Shown: one piece after another, positions 1-10,585 of the stretch | Layout of the letters: each line of letters begins with the position of its first letter | How positions within the stretch are numbered: the stretch's first letter is position 1 | Origin: Thuidium tamariscinum | Lineage: Eukaryota; Streptophyta; Bryopsida; Hypnales; Thuidiaceae | Direction: 5' to 3' | Assembly (NCBI GenBank): GCA_947034885.2 | Contig: OX344751.2 | Location: 41,011,082-41,075,081, forward strand | Length of the DNA stretch: 64,000 nt | Notes under the pieces: generated by a model | What the model was told of the DNA's origin: nothing | Seen by the model: the letters and a program-made list of their open reading frames with translations, nothing else | The model's database searches: none | Program-made: the position numbers and the translations under genes

Positions 1-43
1 CTAGGTGTTAATTCTACCATAACTCAAAAATTAAAGGAGAAAA
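1..43 (+). mobile_element. LTR-A, fragment left of CACTA-1
   Basis: These 43 bases precede the CACTA-1 terminus. The last three (AAA) match the three bases just after the other end of CACTA-1 (21057-21059), as expected for a 3-bp target duplication. The DNA beyond CACTA-1 is the 3' part of a long LTR of the LTR-B/C family, so this stub should be the same LTR. It is too short and diverged for me to align convincingly to LTR-B or LTR-C, and AAA is a low-information duplication. Confidence 0.4.
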
Positions 44-87
44 CACTACAAAAAAACAAGGGTAAATGTGACTACGATATATGACTG
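44..87 (+). repeat. CACTA-1 left terminal inverted repeat
   Basis: It begins CACTACAAAAAAACA and ends in ATGACTG. The right-end partner at 21013-21056 reads the same on the other strand apart from scattered substitutions. Confidence 0.9.
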
Positions 88-1356
88 CTACGCAGTCATT
101 GAGGCCAAAAACGACTGCGCCGCGATTTGGGGCCCAGAAGTCATTGTGGACAAGTCACGGCCCCAGTGACTAGTACTGTATTATCACCATCCACTTCTGC
201 CTTGGATGACTGAAGGATGGAGGGGTCTACGTGGCACTTCAGTTTTTTTGGAAAATTTTTGGGTTCACGTTGGGCAGCTGCCCATTTCAGGCTAAATTTC
301 CGAAGACCAAAGTGACGTCAGCAAGGACCGGAGACATTCTAAAGTGGAGGTGAAGTCATGGTTAAGTCACTATGTAGTCACACTGATGGACTGCATTTCG
401 TGACGTGGACCGCCACGTCAGCTTTTACGATGTCATTTTCAAGTCAATGTTAAGTCATGGTTTAGGCACGTTTTAGTCGCGCTCTTCCTTTTAGTTTTCT
501 AACGTGGACTTCCACGTGGGCTATTACGAAGTCATTCTGAAGTTCTGATTTAGTCACGGTTTAGTCACTCTGAAGTCATGGTGCGGCTCTAGATTCTCCG
601 ACGTGGATGGCCATGTGAGCAACGCCCGCAATTATTTCAGAGTCATTCTGTAGTTGTAAGCATTCCCTGGTTGCTAAGACGTGATGATTTTGGGGAGTCA
701 TTTCCTAGTTCGGTACAAGTAGTTTCCACGATGCCAAACCGGGTTTAGGGTCAGTTACCTCTGAGTCATTACGTTGTCATATTTAGTTTCACGAGGCCAA
801 CGTGTGGGCTACATGGTAGTCATTCATGAGTTGTATCTAAGAAATATCAGAGTACTTTGTACTCTAATCAGTCATTTTCCAGTTCCCTAGGTGTTGCCAA
901 TATATACCGAGTGTTGCAAACTGAAAGTCATCCTCACAGTCCTCTCTCTTCCTAGTCGCGCTACACTTGCTTACGACTTACACAAAACTCAGACATCGCC
1001 TATGCCACATGCACATGACACGACTGAAGAACTCAACAACTACCCGGCCCTACAACACAGGTTGCAGCAACATTCACCATGTAGACTGTAGCACCATCAC
1101 TATCATGCCCTCCACACCCTAACACACTCGTACAATGATGGAAGAACAATGGTATCACAAGCCATACAACATGGAATGAAGATGATGGAACATGAATTTC
1201 AAACATGCAAACTGAACAAGTGGCCCCTGAGATAGGAAAGGCCATCACTTCAGAGTACCATTCATATTTATAAACGCGTTGGTCTCATGTGAATGTCTAC
1301 ATGCTGCTCTAAATCATCAAGGAGGGTTTCTTAACAAAAACAGTACCGTTGGACAC
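88..1356 (+). repeat. CACTA-1 left subterminal region, AGTCAT/GTGACT-rich
   Basis: No gene is seen. Up to about 880 the sequence is dense in short words of the type AGTCATT, AGTCAC and GTGAC in both orientations. In CACTA elements, subterminal direct and inverted repeats are binding sites for the TNPA-like protein (established for En/Spm); here that role is inferred from position and density. From about 890 to 1356 the words thin out and nothing else is evident. Confidence 0.7.
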
Positions 1357-1364
1357 CTTACAGT

Positions 1365-2000
1365 CAGGGTTGCTTCCGTCGCGTCACGTCCGTCCGTCAG
1401 GATGTCCGTCCGCTGACGTGACGGGGAGCCGAGCGTCCGTCAGGATGAAATTCACGACAGAATCCGCGACAGAGGATGAAAAATCGTCGACAGGGCCGTC
1501 CACGAGGCCGTCCACCGTCGACCGGACCGTCCAGGATAGAATCGAACCGATTAGGGCTAGCCGGCTGTAAACTTCAGAGCCTTGTAACTTTTGCAAAAAG
1601 TTTTCAAATTGGGCAAATGAGATGTTTTTCGGCATCTACAAAAACTGTAGATGCTGAAAAACATCTCATTTGCCCAATTTGAAGACTTTTTGCAAAAGTT
1701 ACAAGGCTCTGAAGTTTGCAGCCGGCCAGCCCTAATCGGTGGACGGCCTCGTCGACGGCCCTGTCGACGGTGGACGGCCTCCTCGACGGCCCTGTCGACG
1801 GTCGACGACCTCCTCGACGGCCCTGTTAACGGTCGACGGCCTCGTGGACGGCCTTGTCGATGGTCGACGGACTTCATCCAGGCCGTCGACGACGCCGTCA
1901 GCATTCAGGACGGCCTCTGACGCGTCCTGACTCGTCACGACTGACGCGTCATGACATCCGGACGGGAAAAGCCCACGTCACGTCGGGATAGACAACCCTG
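1365..2000. mobile_element. Foldback hAT-type MITE, 636 bp
   Basis: It is flanked by the 8-bp direct repeat CTTACAGT (1357-1364 and 2001-2008). It starts CAGGGTTG and ends CAACCCTG, which fits hAT-type termini and target duplication. Almost the whole element is an inverted repeat. GC-rich arms of GACGG/CCGTC words flank a central palindrome at 1547-1740 with arms of about 95 bp around a short loop near 1640. No coding capacity is credible: the apparent ORFs here are products of the repeats. The right-hand target duplication overlaps the stop codon of the accessory-gene last exon. Confidence 0.9.
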
Positions 2001-2001
2001 C

Positions 2002-2268
2002 TTACAGTGTGAGCTTCAGGTACTTCTAGTCCTATATTGTACATGTTCCGCTCACATCATCGATCACTGCTTGATTATCATCATCGTTAGGAAACATGAG
2101 CACCACCCCCTTCTGCAAAATCTGTCTAATGTCCACCTTGAACCACGTCTCCGGGATTTCGGCAAAGTGGAATTTGTGTTTCCCCGGCAAACCACTAATT
2201 TTACCGATGGCGACTCTTTGCTTGTACGCGCGTGGATTCAGGAGGTAGACCTCCTCTCCGCATCGATA
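2002..2268 (-). pseudogene. CACTA-1 accessory gene, last exon, TNP1-like C-terminal module
   Basis: The reverse strand reads ...YRCGEEVYLLNPRAY, then KISGLPGKHKFHF, then ETWFKVDI and LMFPND. This is the same module as CACTA-2 46561-46831 and resembles the C-terminal TNP1/DUF8039-type module of plant En/Spm proteins, with a short beta-rich unit ending in a P-x-D step. The exon starts after a CTGCAG-type acceptor at 2269-2274. Two TAG codons near the end replace a Trp and a Gln present in CACTA-2, so this copy is broken. The TAA stop (2002-2004) lies within the target duplication of the foldback element. The function is inferred from transposon context: DNA binding or transposition assistance. 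Confidence 0.6.
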
Positions 2269-2352
2269 CTGCAGGAACAGAATCCATTAGAAATTCAGAA
2301 AGCACATACGATACATTATCTCAGAGAACTACTTACTTCATATAGACTTCGT

Positions 2353-2445
2353 TATGACTTCCCCGTGACATATTAGTGACTTCCCCGTGACATTTCAGTG
2401 ACTTCCCTGAGACATATTCATGACTTCCCCGTGACTTCGATAAAG
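2353..2445 (+). repeat. Short tandem repeat TGACTTCCCCGTGACAT
   Basis: About four copies of a ~21-bp unit built on TGACTTCCCCGTGACAT. It lies in the presumed intron before the accessory-gene last exon and contains the family words TGACTT and GTGAC. Confidence 0.75.
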
Positions 2446-3125
2446 ATGCTAGACTTGCACTTAACTTCTAAGAGGCTTGTCACAAGTGCAACTCCTACCT
2501 CACTTCCTTGGAAGTAGGACATCAGAGCATCTTCATGGATGAATCTGATACCATTCCGCTTCAGGGTTTCATTTGTGAAAGACCCACCTACACTTACAGT
2601 CTACAGTACAACAAGCCCCCTACCTAAAACAACAACGACTGTAACTACCTCTCAATTTGTAAGTCAAACCTCATACCCTTGGACATCCTACGCACCTGAC
2701 TGTCAAAGTTTTTATTATGTCTTCATGGTAGAGCGTCTTCTACTGGTACGTCAATCGTTACAAAACTTTTTTTTTTCTGTTCCCAATTTTTTTTGGGCAT
2801 TGACACATGTGACACGACATCCACCTCCTATTCAGGCTTTAGGCACTTGCCATGACCCTTCTATTGTCGTTACACTACTTCCTTAATGGAATACTTCGTG
2901 ACACTTATAGGCATTCTACATGACTTAACTCTAACCAATAGTAAAGTAATACGACCTTCCATTCTTGACTTAAAAATGACTGAACTATGACTTCGACGTC
3001 ATTGGAACGTGACTAAGGGAGTGCACGAGTCACCGTATGCACTCTCCTGTCACTTTGGCATAACTAGGAAACAACTTCAACTTACACACAAGCGTGGTGA
3101 CGCATGGTTTCAAAGTTCTACTTAC
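2446..3125. other. Intron-like spacer of the accessory gene
   Basis: No gene is seen. T-rich runs occur near 2768-2800, and dispersed GACTT/TGACT words continue to 3010. It lies between two exons that are recognisable by comparison with CACTA-2. Confidence 0.5.
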
Positions 3126-3206
3126 CAACTTTGTGGATGGCACGGATCCTTTTTTGGACGCTGCCGATGCAACCCTTGGCCTTGCTTCCCGCTTCTGTCC
3201 CTTCAC
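3126..3206 (-). CDS. CACTA-1 accessory gene, small basic exon
   Basis: The acceptor TGTGTAG lies just above 3206 and a GTAAGT donor just below 3126, both on the reverse strand. One frame gives a Lys/Arg/Ser-rich peptide beginning VKGQKREARP. It lines up with a similar peptide beginning VKGQ at 45711 in CACTA-2, with the same acceptor context. It is probably an exon that continues the FCP1-like exon. The phase of joining is not certain. Confidence 0.4.
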
Positions 3207-5060
3207 CTACACAGAAATGGACAAACAATGAGAAAAAAAGATGAAGGGAAGGTGAGGGGATGCTAAAGCACGTGGGCAGCTATTCCCCTCACCTTCCACA
3301 AGGTCCAAGAACTCATAGGCATGTCCAGTTCGACGTTTGTCCAGCATTTCTGACATGGATTCATTGACAAGGGCAGGATATTTTGATCGGAAATCAACAA
3401 CGTCTGCGCATGAGTTCAAAGCCTCCAACAACGGCCACAGGTACCATTTCAAGTACTCCTTGTCATCTGCCAATGAACATATCCACTTCACGTAGAATGG
3501 AGTACTGATGATTACATTAGCATCAGGGTTGCACTCCACTCTATTTGGTTTGCTATCTACAATGAGTGTATTTCCTCCATAGAAATGGGGCCATTTTGCA
3601 TATACTGCCTCCAGTTGTTTACCCCACTCTGTTGTGGAGCCATCTGAAACATCCTCACCTTCTAGAACTTGACCTGACCATGCAAACAAGGGTGCTGCAT
3701 TTACACCTTTCAAATCACGCAAAATTGTTGGTAGCACATTAGCCATATGTGACTTACTGCCGCTACCCCAAAAGCCCACATTAAAATTTTCAAAGCATCG
3801 AACAAGGAAGGGCTTCAGCCATGGACGGAAAACTACTCTCCTCTGTCCAGTCTTGAGGGTGCTACGGATTTGTGGGTTCGGATTAACCTCGGACAACATA
3901 CTACAATCTAGCAATGTACCATGTACATTGAAAATTACTAATTTGGGCTCACGACAGGGGAATAATTTAGGCAGGACCAATGAAGTACCAGAAGGTCTCA
4001 CCTCAGTCGACGTTAATGGGCGAACGCCGGGCGGAGGAAATACCTTCATGGGTGACTTTGGTGGTTTCCTAGCCTTCTTCTGGGATGGCGAAGCCGCTGC
4101 GGATGGCAAAGCTGCTGTAGGGGCTGCTTCCTCCGACACAACCACGAGCGTTGGCTCCATCGCCTCCACCGTTGCCTCCACTGGCTCCACCGCACTTGGG
4201 GGCCTAGTGGCCGAGTCTATTGCCACCGTGCCGACCTCGCCTTCCTCCTGACCTGCCACATTCTCAACAGCATCGCTAGTGCAGGGTGAGGGTCCTAGGC
4301 CTCCGCTTTCAGGTGTGGGTGCATCCCACTCTCCTCCCACACTTTCTTCACCCCCGTCATTCTCTTCCACCATGGCGGTGGCTTCACATGCTTGGGGGTC
4401 TGCCAACACTGGTTCGAAGGCCGCTTTTTCGGAGGTATGTGTGGCCGCCTGTGCCATCAGTAGGGGTGGATGTGGATCTGCCACTTCTAGCACAGAATCT
4501 GCTTGTGCCCGATCGCTCAGCTGTAGGTCTACTTGCGCTTGGGAGACCCCTTCCGCCTCCCTAATTGGGAACGACTGAATCCGCTCAGCCACCTTCCACT
4601 GTGGGGGCATTGATTCAGAGTTCACAGCAACCGGCTTTGGTAGGAAATGGTCAAACTCCGAATCCGAGAGTGTGATGTTTGCAGGCGCTGCGGTCACCTC
4701 ATGGCCCTTCTTCTTCCGAGGTAAGGTAGGGGGCCCTCTTCTATCTTCAACCACGACTACATTTCCCGCAAAGGCTACCACCGAAGCGGATTTCTTCTTG
4801 GACTTGGGCATCCCTCCAACGGCTTTGGATGTGGTCCTCCCACGCACGTCAAGGTTCTCTAATGCGGACTGCGTGATGGAGGGACTACCTTCATCCGCAG
4901 TTTTCTTGGTGCCAATGAAGGTCGAAACCATTGACCTTATTTCATCAATCGCCGCACCTTGCGCGATTGAATTCACCAGAAATTGACCGAATTTGAAGTC
5001 CACATCCTTCTTCCATGACTCCATGGCTTCCCACCGAGCCGAGTCACCTGTGCCCGACAT
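3207..5060 (-). CDS. CACTA-1 accessory protein exon with FCP1/NIF-like HAD domain (617 codons open)
   Basis: The frame is open for 617 codons. The probable exon is 5060 down to 3293, ending at a GTGAGG donor after ...FLDLVEG; the ORF beyond that is likely intron. Residues 1-350 are low complexity: acidic and Pro/Ala-rich, with Lys-rich patches near 86-91 and 115-119. Residues ~371-590 resemble the FCP1/NIF phosphatase fold (HAD superfamily): motif I region LVIFNVHGTLLD (N378, H380), motif II region VGFWGSG (~428), and IVDSKPN (~500-506) followed by NPDANVI. In active enzymes motif I is DxDx(T/V); here both Asp are replaced, so phosphatase activity is unlikely. CACTA-2 has the same N-V-H. The ATG at 5060 is directly preceded by TAG in both copies, so it is either a start codon or follows an AG acceptor. 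What it binds is unknown. Confidence 0.75.
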   Translation of the reverse strand: MSGTGDSARWEAMESWKKDVDFKFGQFLVNSIAQGAAIDEIRSMVSTFIGTKKTADEGSPSITQSALENLDVRGRTTSKAVGGMPKSKKKSASVVAFAGNVVVVEDRRGPPTLPRKKKGHEVTAAPANITLSDSEFDHFLPKPVAVNSESMPPQWKVAERIQSFPIREAEGVSQAQVDLQLSDRAQADSVLEVADPHPPLLMAQAATHTSEKAAFEPVLADPQACEATAMVEENDGGEESVGGEWDAPTPESGGLGPSPCTSDAVENVAGQEEGEVGTVAIDSATRPPSAVEPVEATVEAMEPTLVVVSEEAAPTAALPSAAASPSQKKARKPPKSPMKVFPPPGVRPLTSTEVRPSGTSLVLPKLFPCREPKLVIFNVHGTLLDCSMLSEVNPNPQIRSTLKTGQRRVVFRPWLKPFLVRCFENFNVGFWGSGSKSHMANVLPTILRDLKGVNAAPLFAWSGQVLEGEDVSDGSTTEWGKQLEAVYAKWPHFYGGNTLIVDSKPNRVECNPDANVIISTPFYVKWICSLADDKEYLKWYLWPLLEALNSCADVVDFRSKYPALVNESMSEMLDKRRTGHAYEFLDLVEGEGNSCPRALASPHLPFIFFSHCLSISV

Positions 5061-5758
5061 CTACTCAAAGACACGCCCAACACAAAGGCCCAATAGGTCC
5101 CACGAGCCTTCAAGTTAGGCAACAGCGACCACACATCCAAATGACTTTAGAGCGCCTCCTGCAATGGTACAGGGAGAGAGTAACTCCGAAACGACTAAGG
5201 GAGGACTAAAAAGAAACTACAGAGCCAATACGGGGAGACCACAGTGGCAACTAGTAAGTGACTATGGCGAAGCTACAAAATGACTCCTAAATGACTACAA
5301 ATCAACTACATAATGACTCCTAAATGACTACAAGGAAACTATTGAATGACTAGTGAATGACTACAAGGAAACTATAGAATGACTCGTACATGACTACGGG
5401 GAAACTAAATCATGACTTGTTAATCACTACAGGAAGACTGTTCAGCGGTCGAGGGCATTCAAACGTACTGGGATCGTCACGCAGCCAATGTATAAAATTA
5501 TACCTTGGCTCCTGGACAATGGGGACATCAGGTTTCGAGTGGAGGATGAACCAGGAAGTAATAAACAGCAGGCCCCCTACAAATTGCTCCTACGTTTACC
5601 TTTGACCATACCTTTTTCACTTTCACTGAACACCTAAATCCTGGATCTACACAAGTACAGGGAGACGTGAAAACAAAGAGACCTCCAAAAACGAAGTGAA
5701 CTTACATTTCCTGCAAACTTGTGGTGCGCGCTGGACAGACTACCCTCCCCATCGTCCA
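5061..5758 (+). repeat. AAATGACT-rich spacer between accessory exons
   Basis: No gene is seen. From 5215 to 5420 there are repeated units containing AAATGACT and ACTACAAGGAAACTA at irregular spacing. These are the words found at the element ends, here lying in a presumed intron of the accessory gene. Confidence 0.6.
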
Positions 5759-6754
5759 TCATGCCCTGGCTTCCTGAAGTCCCCCCTCCCTGGCAAGGTA
5801 CAAGAAGAAACAATTAGTATCTTTGCATTGTGCACAAAACAACATATGTTGACTGAATTGGATTCCGACAACACTTACTGCCAAAGTGTGACGGACACCC
5901 TTCCCTCTCCTCCCCACAAATGACAAATTCTTCACACTTTGACGCGCCACGGACATCTTGCGCGCCTTCTCCTTCTGCTTGTCCGTGTTCCAATAATCCT
6001 TGAGCTGGTCCCATTCCGGCTTGTCAAGATGCAGAGGAGGAGTGTCAATACCTCTCATATATCGATTTTTCAACCGACATCTTTCTGCCTTCAAGTACTT
6101 CGTGATCGCCAACCTAAATCCAACCATACTCAACGGGTTGCCCAAGTACTCAAACTCGTTGCCCAAATACTCAAACTCACTGTCCAAGGCAGCTCTTAGT
6201 TTCTTCAGTTTGTGCGACTCATGTTTGGACCACGCCACCACGTTCACATCCAGACATTTTGGAACGAGGTCTCGTAGAGCTTCATCCCAGGCGTTCTTCC
6301 CTTTGCATGTGGTATCCACTTCTCCACTTGGTAACACAAACACTCGATTGGGTTTCACACCCGCTGTGGCTCGTTCCCGGCTAGCCAAGTCATAGTCCGC
6401 TTTTCGCTTCCTCTTGCCACTCCGGTCCTCCGTGTCATCTTCAAGGCCACCTAATGTAGTGCTAGGCCATGCATCTGGTAGTGCAGCGGGCGCTCCTGCT
6501 GTCCACGGAATTGGAGCTCGCGAATGGACTGGCATGTAGTGTCCCGGCACCCATGTCAAGTTAGATTGGCTGGATTCTCCTACACTTGGAACAGGAAGCG
6601 GAGGTGCTGTAAGCTTCAAAGGTGAAGCATGCCCTTGCACTGTCTTCTTCCTCTTTGTCCTCTTGTCAACCAAGGGCTCCTCCTCCTCGAGCTCCAACTC
6701 GTCTTCGGAAGAGTCAATGAGGTCTTCCTCCGATCCTGCTAAGGCACCTCGCAA
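5759..6754 (-). CDS. CACTA-1 accessory gene, Ptta/En/Spm (TNPA-like) exon
   Basis: The exon runs from a TTAG acceptor near 6738 down to a probable donor after GRRGKG near 5905; the remaining ORF is likely intron. The N-terminal part is acidic (SSEDELELEEEEPLVDKR) and is followed by a Pro-rich linker. Then comes a conserved block (VKPNRVFVLPSGEV, NAWDEALRDLVPKCLD) ending in DKPEWDQLKDYWNTDKQ and RKMSVARQSVKNL. That end resembles the Ptta/En/Spm 'Transposase_24' region, the DNA-binding TNPA-like type. An EFEYLGN heptad is duplicated in tandem; CACTA-2 has one copy. The likely role is binding subterminal repeats, inferred from the family. Confidence 0.7.
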   Translation of the reverse strand: MRGALAGSEEDLIDSSEDELELEEEEPLVDKRTKRKKTVQGHASPLKLTAPPLPVPSVGESSQSNLTWVPGHYMPVHSRAPIPWTAGAPAALPDAWPSTTLGGLEDDTEDRSGKRKRKADYDLASRERATAGVKPNRVFVLPSGEVDTTCKGKNAWDEALRDLVPKCLDVNVVAWSKHESHKLKKLRAALDSEFEYLGNEFEYLGNPLSMVGFRLAITKYLKAERCRLKNRYMRGIDTPPLHLDKPEWDQLKDYWNTDKQKEKARKMSVARQSVKNLSFVGRRGKGVRHTLAVSVVGIQFSQHMLFCAQCKDTNCFFLYLAREGGLQEARA

Positions 6755-6889
6755 CTCTCATAAGGGTTCCCAATTACAGCGTGAATTGGACACAAGCGAG
6801 GGGAAAAAAAAACCCTACCATAACGGAAGCAAAAATCAAGCAAGGACATTGAACCCTAAACCCTGGATTGAACTCGGAACCCTAAAACT

Positions 6890-7266
6890 CTAATCCCAAC
6901 CCCAAAACATGGTAAGAGATGTTGATGTACCTGTGGCTTTTGCAGCCTTCTTAGATTGGCACTCAACATGTGTACAAGCAATTGCGAGATGCATCATACC
7001 TGTCGCGATGGCATCGCCATCAGACTTGGTTGCCTCTGAGGAAGAATCTCTCCCGGACCTCATGTTGCCACTCTGGGCTCTCTTGCCCTTATCTGCCTTC
7101 GAGCCCGCCCACACTCGAACGCCTTGGCGCCGTGAACTCCTCCGTAGAATTGCGTCGCCTTCCTTCAGCGGAGGAGCCGAAACCCTAGCGGCCTTCCGCT
7201 TGGCTTCGTTCTCTTTGTCCCTACGGCGGTTTCGCAAGAAAATCTGTAAACCCTCTCTAATTCACG
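6890..7266 (-). CDS. CACTA-1 accessory gene, exon 2
   Basis: The frame encodes an Arg/Lys-rich start (LRNRRRDKENEAKRKAARV) and then SSEATKSDGDAIATG and MHLAIACTHVECQSKKAAKAT. It ends at a GGTACAT donor near 6934. CACTA-2 36829-37121 encodes the same peptide pattern (TKRKAAKV, SSEATKSDEEAIATG, LHLAIACTHIERQSK). The 5' boundary is inferred from phase with exon 1 and from an AG upstream of GAGGGTTTACAG. The basic part could be a nuclear localisation signal. No domain is recognised. Confidence 0.6.
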
Positions 7267-7880
7267 CGCCTCGCACTTCTAAGAATGCAAATATACACAG
7301 AAATCACAGCAATGGCGCAAGCAAACAACGGGCACGAAGGCAAACTGAGGCAAGGGTTTGTTTCTCAAATTGAATGTGAGTTTACAAGAGAGCCCAACAA
7401 CAACGACGGCTCCTACGTGGCCGCCACGTTGGTCGACCCGCGCCCAAGGTGGTCGCGTCTTCAGTTAGACTTCTAAGCGACTTCTACGTGACTTATGTTC
7501 AACTTTTAAAGAGTCACCTAGAAGTTCAAAGACATATAAAGTGACTTCCAGTTGTCTCGTGAACGACAACATCTTCACTCTCGGGGAAAGGAATGCCTCG
7601 ACCACAGGAATGGGTCTCTGAAACCCTAGTAATGCACCGTCTCGGTGCCTTGGAAAGCGTGCATGAGCAAATGAACATAGACACGGTAATTTATTGCATC
7701 TATATCCTCTCTACAGAGTCCGTGAAGGCCTCTAAACTCCATGAAAGCCGACGTCTACCTGAAAGCCGGGGGGAGCGCAATTTCTACACTCGCAATGGCA
7801 ATTACAGTATGGTTCTGGATGCACATTGTACCAACGTCCAAGAAAGGAAATGCAATTGAGAGAGGGTGGTGGAGACTCAC

Positions 7881-8002
7881 AACTCGGCTCTTGCTGCCTC
7901 GGCTGGAGCGGCGACTAGCCGCACCCTCACGACGTTTGCATCGCGCATGAGCTCGTACTGTGACTTCTCCGGCGGGGGACTGTCCGGGGGCGCATCCATC
8001 AT
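7881..8002 (-). CDS. CACTA-1 accessory gene, exon 1
   Basis: It starts at a double ATG (8002) and encodes MMDAPPDSPPPEKSQYELMRDANV, then an Ala/Val-rich end, and stops at a TT|GTGAGT donor. CACTA-2 36035-36153 encodes the matching SPPPEKSAYELMRDRNV and ends at TT|GTAAGT in the same phase. This paired conservation is why I take it as the first coding exon. No known domain. Confidence 0.6.
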
Positions 8003-9850
8003 ACCGTACTGTAAGTCCTCTCCCTCGATGCCTCACTCTTCTCTCAATGAGCAATTCTGAACTCACATGCCAGTCATGGAACCGCTTGTTGGATGCACGG
8101 TCGCTACACGTCGGCACACGCTGAAAGTGAAGCCCGATCGCTCAACTTCTCCAAGCGATGAAGGTGGTGCACAATCGCTCCGCCTCTCCACTCAGTCGCG
8201 GTGGCTTAGGATCGATCACCACCAAGCAAGCTCCGCGGGAAGAGAGCGCCGGATGCTAAAGTCGCGAACCTCACCAGCTTCGCGAGCGTAAGGAAGTAAG
8301 GCAAAGGCGGGAGAACTGCAAATGCAGCACCAAGCGCGTCCTGCGCTTGCTGGAGCTTGTGGGAGTGGCGGCGGCTCATCATTAACTCCAGATTCAAGTC
8401 ATAATTGACGTCCACCTTCTTGATTAGAGAACGTGCGCTAGCGGTGATCTCCTCTGATTTTCACTTGAGTACAATCCCCTGTAGCTGGAGATTGCAAGTT
8501 CAAGACTTATCTACAACCCAAAATGCTTGAAAACATGGCTAACATGTTAGGATGTGAATTTCAAACCATAGCCAACTACTTGTGCGGGTTTTAGGCTGAA
8601 GGGTACTAGAAACCATCTGCTATCAAGCCCTACCCTATACCCAGCCCAAGCGAAGTAGGTTGTTGCGGTTTTAGAGAGCATCAAAATTGTTACAAGTCAT
8701 TTACTAGTGGTACAACTAGAGAATGACTATAAAAGGACTTCAATCAGTAGTGTAGAAGTCATGAAGTAGTTACATTTTCTGAAATTGCACTCCTACACTC
8801 ACTCATGGGCATTCATGCAGTTACTTTAAGTGACCCCTTTCTAGCGTGGAATAAAGCTTTGGTACCTTGATTTTCTCGGCTACGCCAATGACAGAATTTA
8901 TTGACAAACTGCTAACATTGAAACGGTTTTCATTGCAGAGCATGCACTCCCATTCAACCCATGCCTTCACGTACCTCTGAAGACGGATTCTCTGCTTAAC
9001 TTCTGTCATCTGTGATAGCCAAATCATTTTAAGGTGTGTCGAAGAACATGTGAGGAGGCCATATCGATTAGGAGCATCCAAATTCAGGAAGAGGTCAGTG
9101 TTCGCTTCACAGTTTTCTGTAGAGACGCATGTTGAACCCTTCAATGATTTTTTTTTTTTTTTGGTTAGGGTTCTGGGTCACACCTTCCCTTTTTGGGGGG
9201 TCCAAATGACTTATTGTGGTAGAAGTACAAGCCTCCTTTTCAATGACATCCCAAAGGAGGAGGAATTTTGGAGAAGTCATTTTCCAGTACTTCTACAGTG
9301 GAAGTCATTATGGACAACTTCTTTGTGACTAACGTACAACTTTCCCCCTTCGATGCAAAAGTACAACATATGTGAACACTTTTATCTTTGGAGTGCATAA
9401 AGTTTTCTACAGAAGTAGAGTCCACCATAGAAGTGGGATGTGTATCTTGAATCCACTCACGTTTTTCCTTCTTTTATATGAAGAGTTTGTGGTATTCCAG
9501 AACTATGGCATTACACATTTAAAAAAGAAAAGAAAAGTTAGAATCCTTTTCTGAAATGCACTTCCTCCATGCTTGACACATACAGTAGAACAATAGTGAT
9601 GACATCTTTTTTGTTCCCCATTTTTTTTGTCTTCCCGGCTTGTTTGGTTGACTAGTAGTCATAATTTTATCCCTTTTCTTTTGGGGGTTGTTTTACCCTA
9701 CTTTTCTAATAGGTAGGACTCATTTGTAGAGTAGGAGCTTTCCCCATTGCTTCCCCATTTTTTTTTCCATTACTTTCCCCATTTTTTTGGGCCACTTTGT
9801 CTTCAGCAAGATAATTTCTGCTTTCTTCACACCCACATTTGAATAATGCA
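8003..9850. other. Spacer between the divergent genes of CACTA-1, part 1
   Basis: No gene is recognised. It must contain the promoter of the accessory gene, but I cannot point to a convincing TATA box. AGTCAT/TGACT words cluster at 8690-8760. Runs of CCCCATTTTTTTT occur at 9610-9630 and 9745-9790. Confidence 0.4.
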
Positions 9851-10585
9851 GGGGGGTCGTGGCAAGAAACACTTACCGGTTTTGGCTCAAAATGGCTCAA
9901 AATGAGTGAGTCCTATGAGTCCTGTGACCCTTTGAAATAATTTTTTTTTAAATTGAAAAAAATATGGATAATTTGAAGAGCAATGAGAATATCATGTCTC
10001 TTGAAATTCAGACCTAAGAAATTTTTTCTCTAAATGTTATAAACAATGGAAAATACAATGAAAATAGCTCTTTTTCACTAATTTGATAAAAATAGTAAAA
10101 AAATTCAAAAAATAAAAATAAAAAATCCTTTTTTCCTCCAAGTAAAGGTCTTTCTTTTACAACAAATTTCATCTTTGGAAAAAATAAATTCTATTCTCCA
10201 CACTTGCGCAAAGTCAGCCACTTTGACGACATGTGGAGGTTGAACAATATATTATTTTCAAAAAATCTCTTCGTGGTATTGTGTAACTTTAGGTAAGGTC
10301 CTTGCATGCCAATTTTCAGCTCAAAATTTTCATTTTTGGGTCAGAAAAAGGACTAAAAACCTCCAAAATGGCCATGGTAGACACCCAATCGGGGGCAGTT
10401 TTAAAATAGTAAATTAATTTTTAAAAAATTAAAAAAATTACACAAAATGTAAAACTTTTGTAGGCACCTTCATGTCAAGTTTCAAGTCAAATGAACAAAA
10501 TATGCAAAAGTTATGAGCAAAAAACTACCTCCAAAAGGTCAAGGGGACAAAAAAAAGGACAAGTGTTTCTTGCCAAAGCCTAGGG
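9851..10585. mobile_element. Probable small TIR element with GGCAAGAAACACTT ends
   Basis: Inward-facing inverted copies of GGCAAGAAACACTT lie at about 9861 and 10574, at the edges of a very AT-rich block. The same terminal word (GCAAGAAAGAC or GCAAGAAACACTT) ends two other elements in this window (37533-38277 and 49711-50600). I could not fix the exact ends or a target duplication. Confidence 0.4.

Noticed and set aside
1349..1938. Several overlapping ORFs of 60-115 residues on both strands
   Set aside because: They fall in the foldback MITE. The Arg/Pro/Ser/Thr-rich frames come from GACGG/CCGTC repeats and mirror each other on the two strands.
3853..4986. Plus-strand ORFs opposite the FCP1-like exon
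   Set aside because: Antisense shadows. The reverse-strand frame is homologous to CACTA-2 43887-45614.
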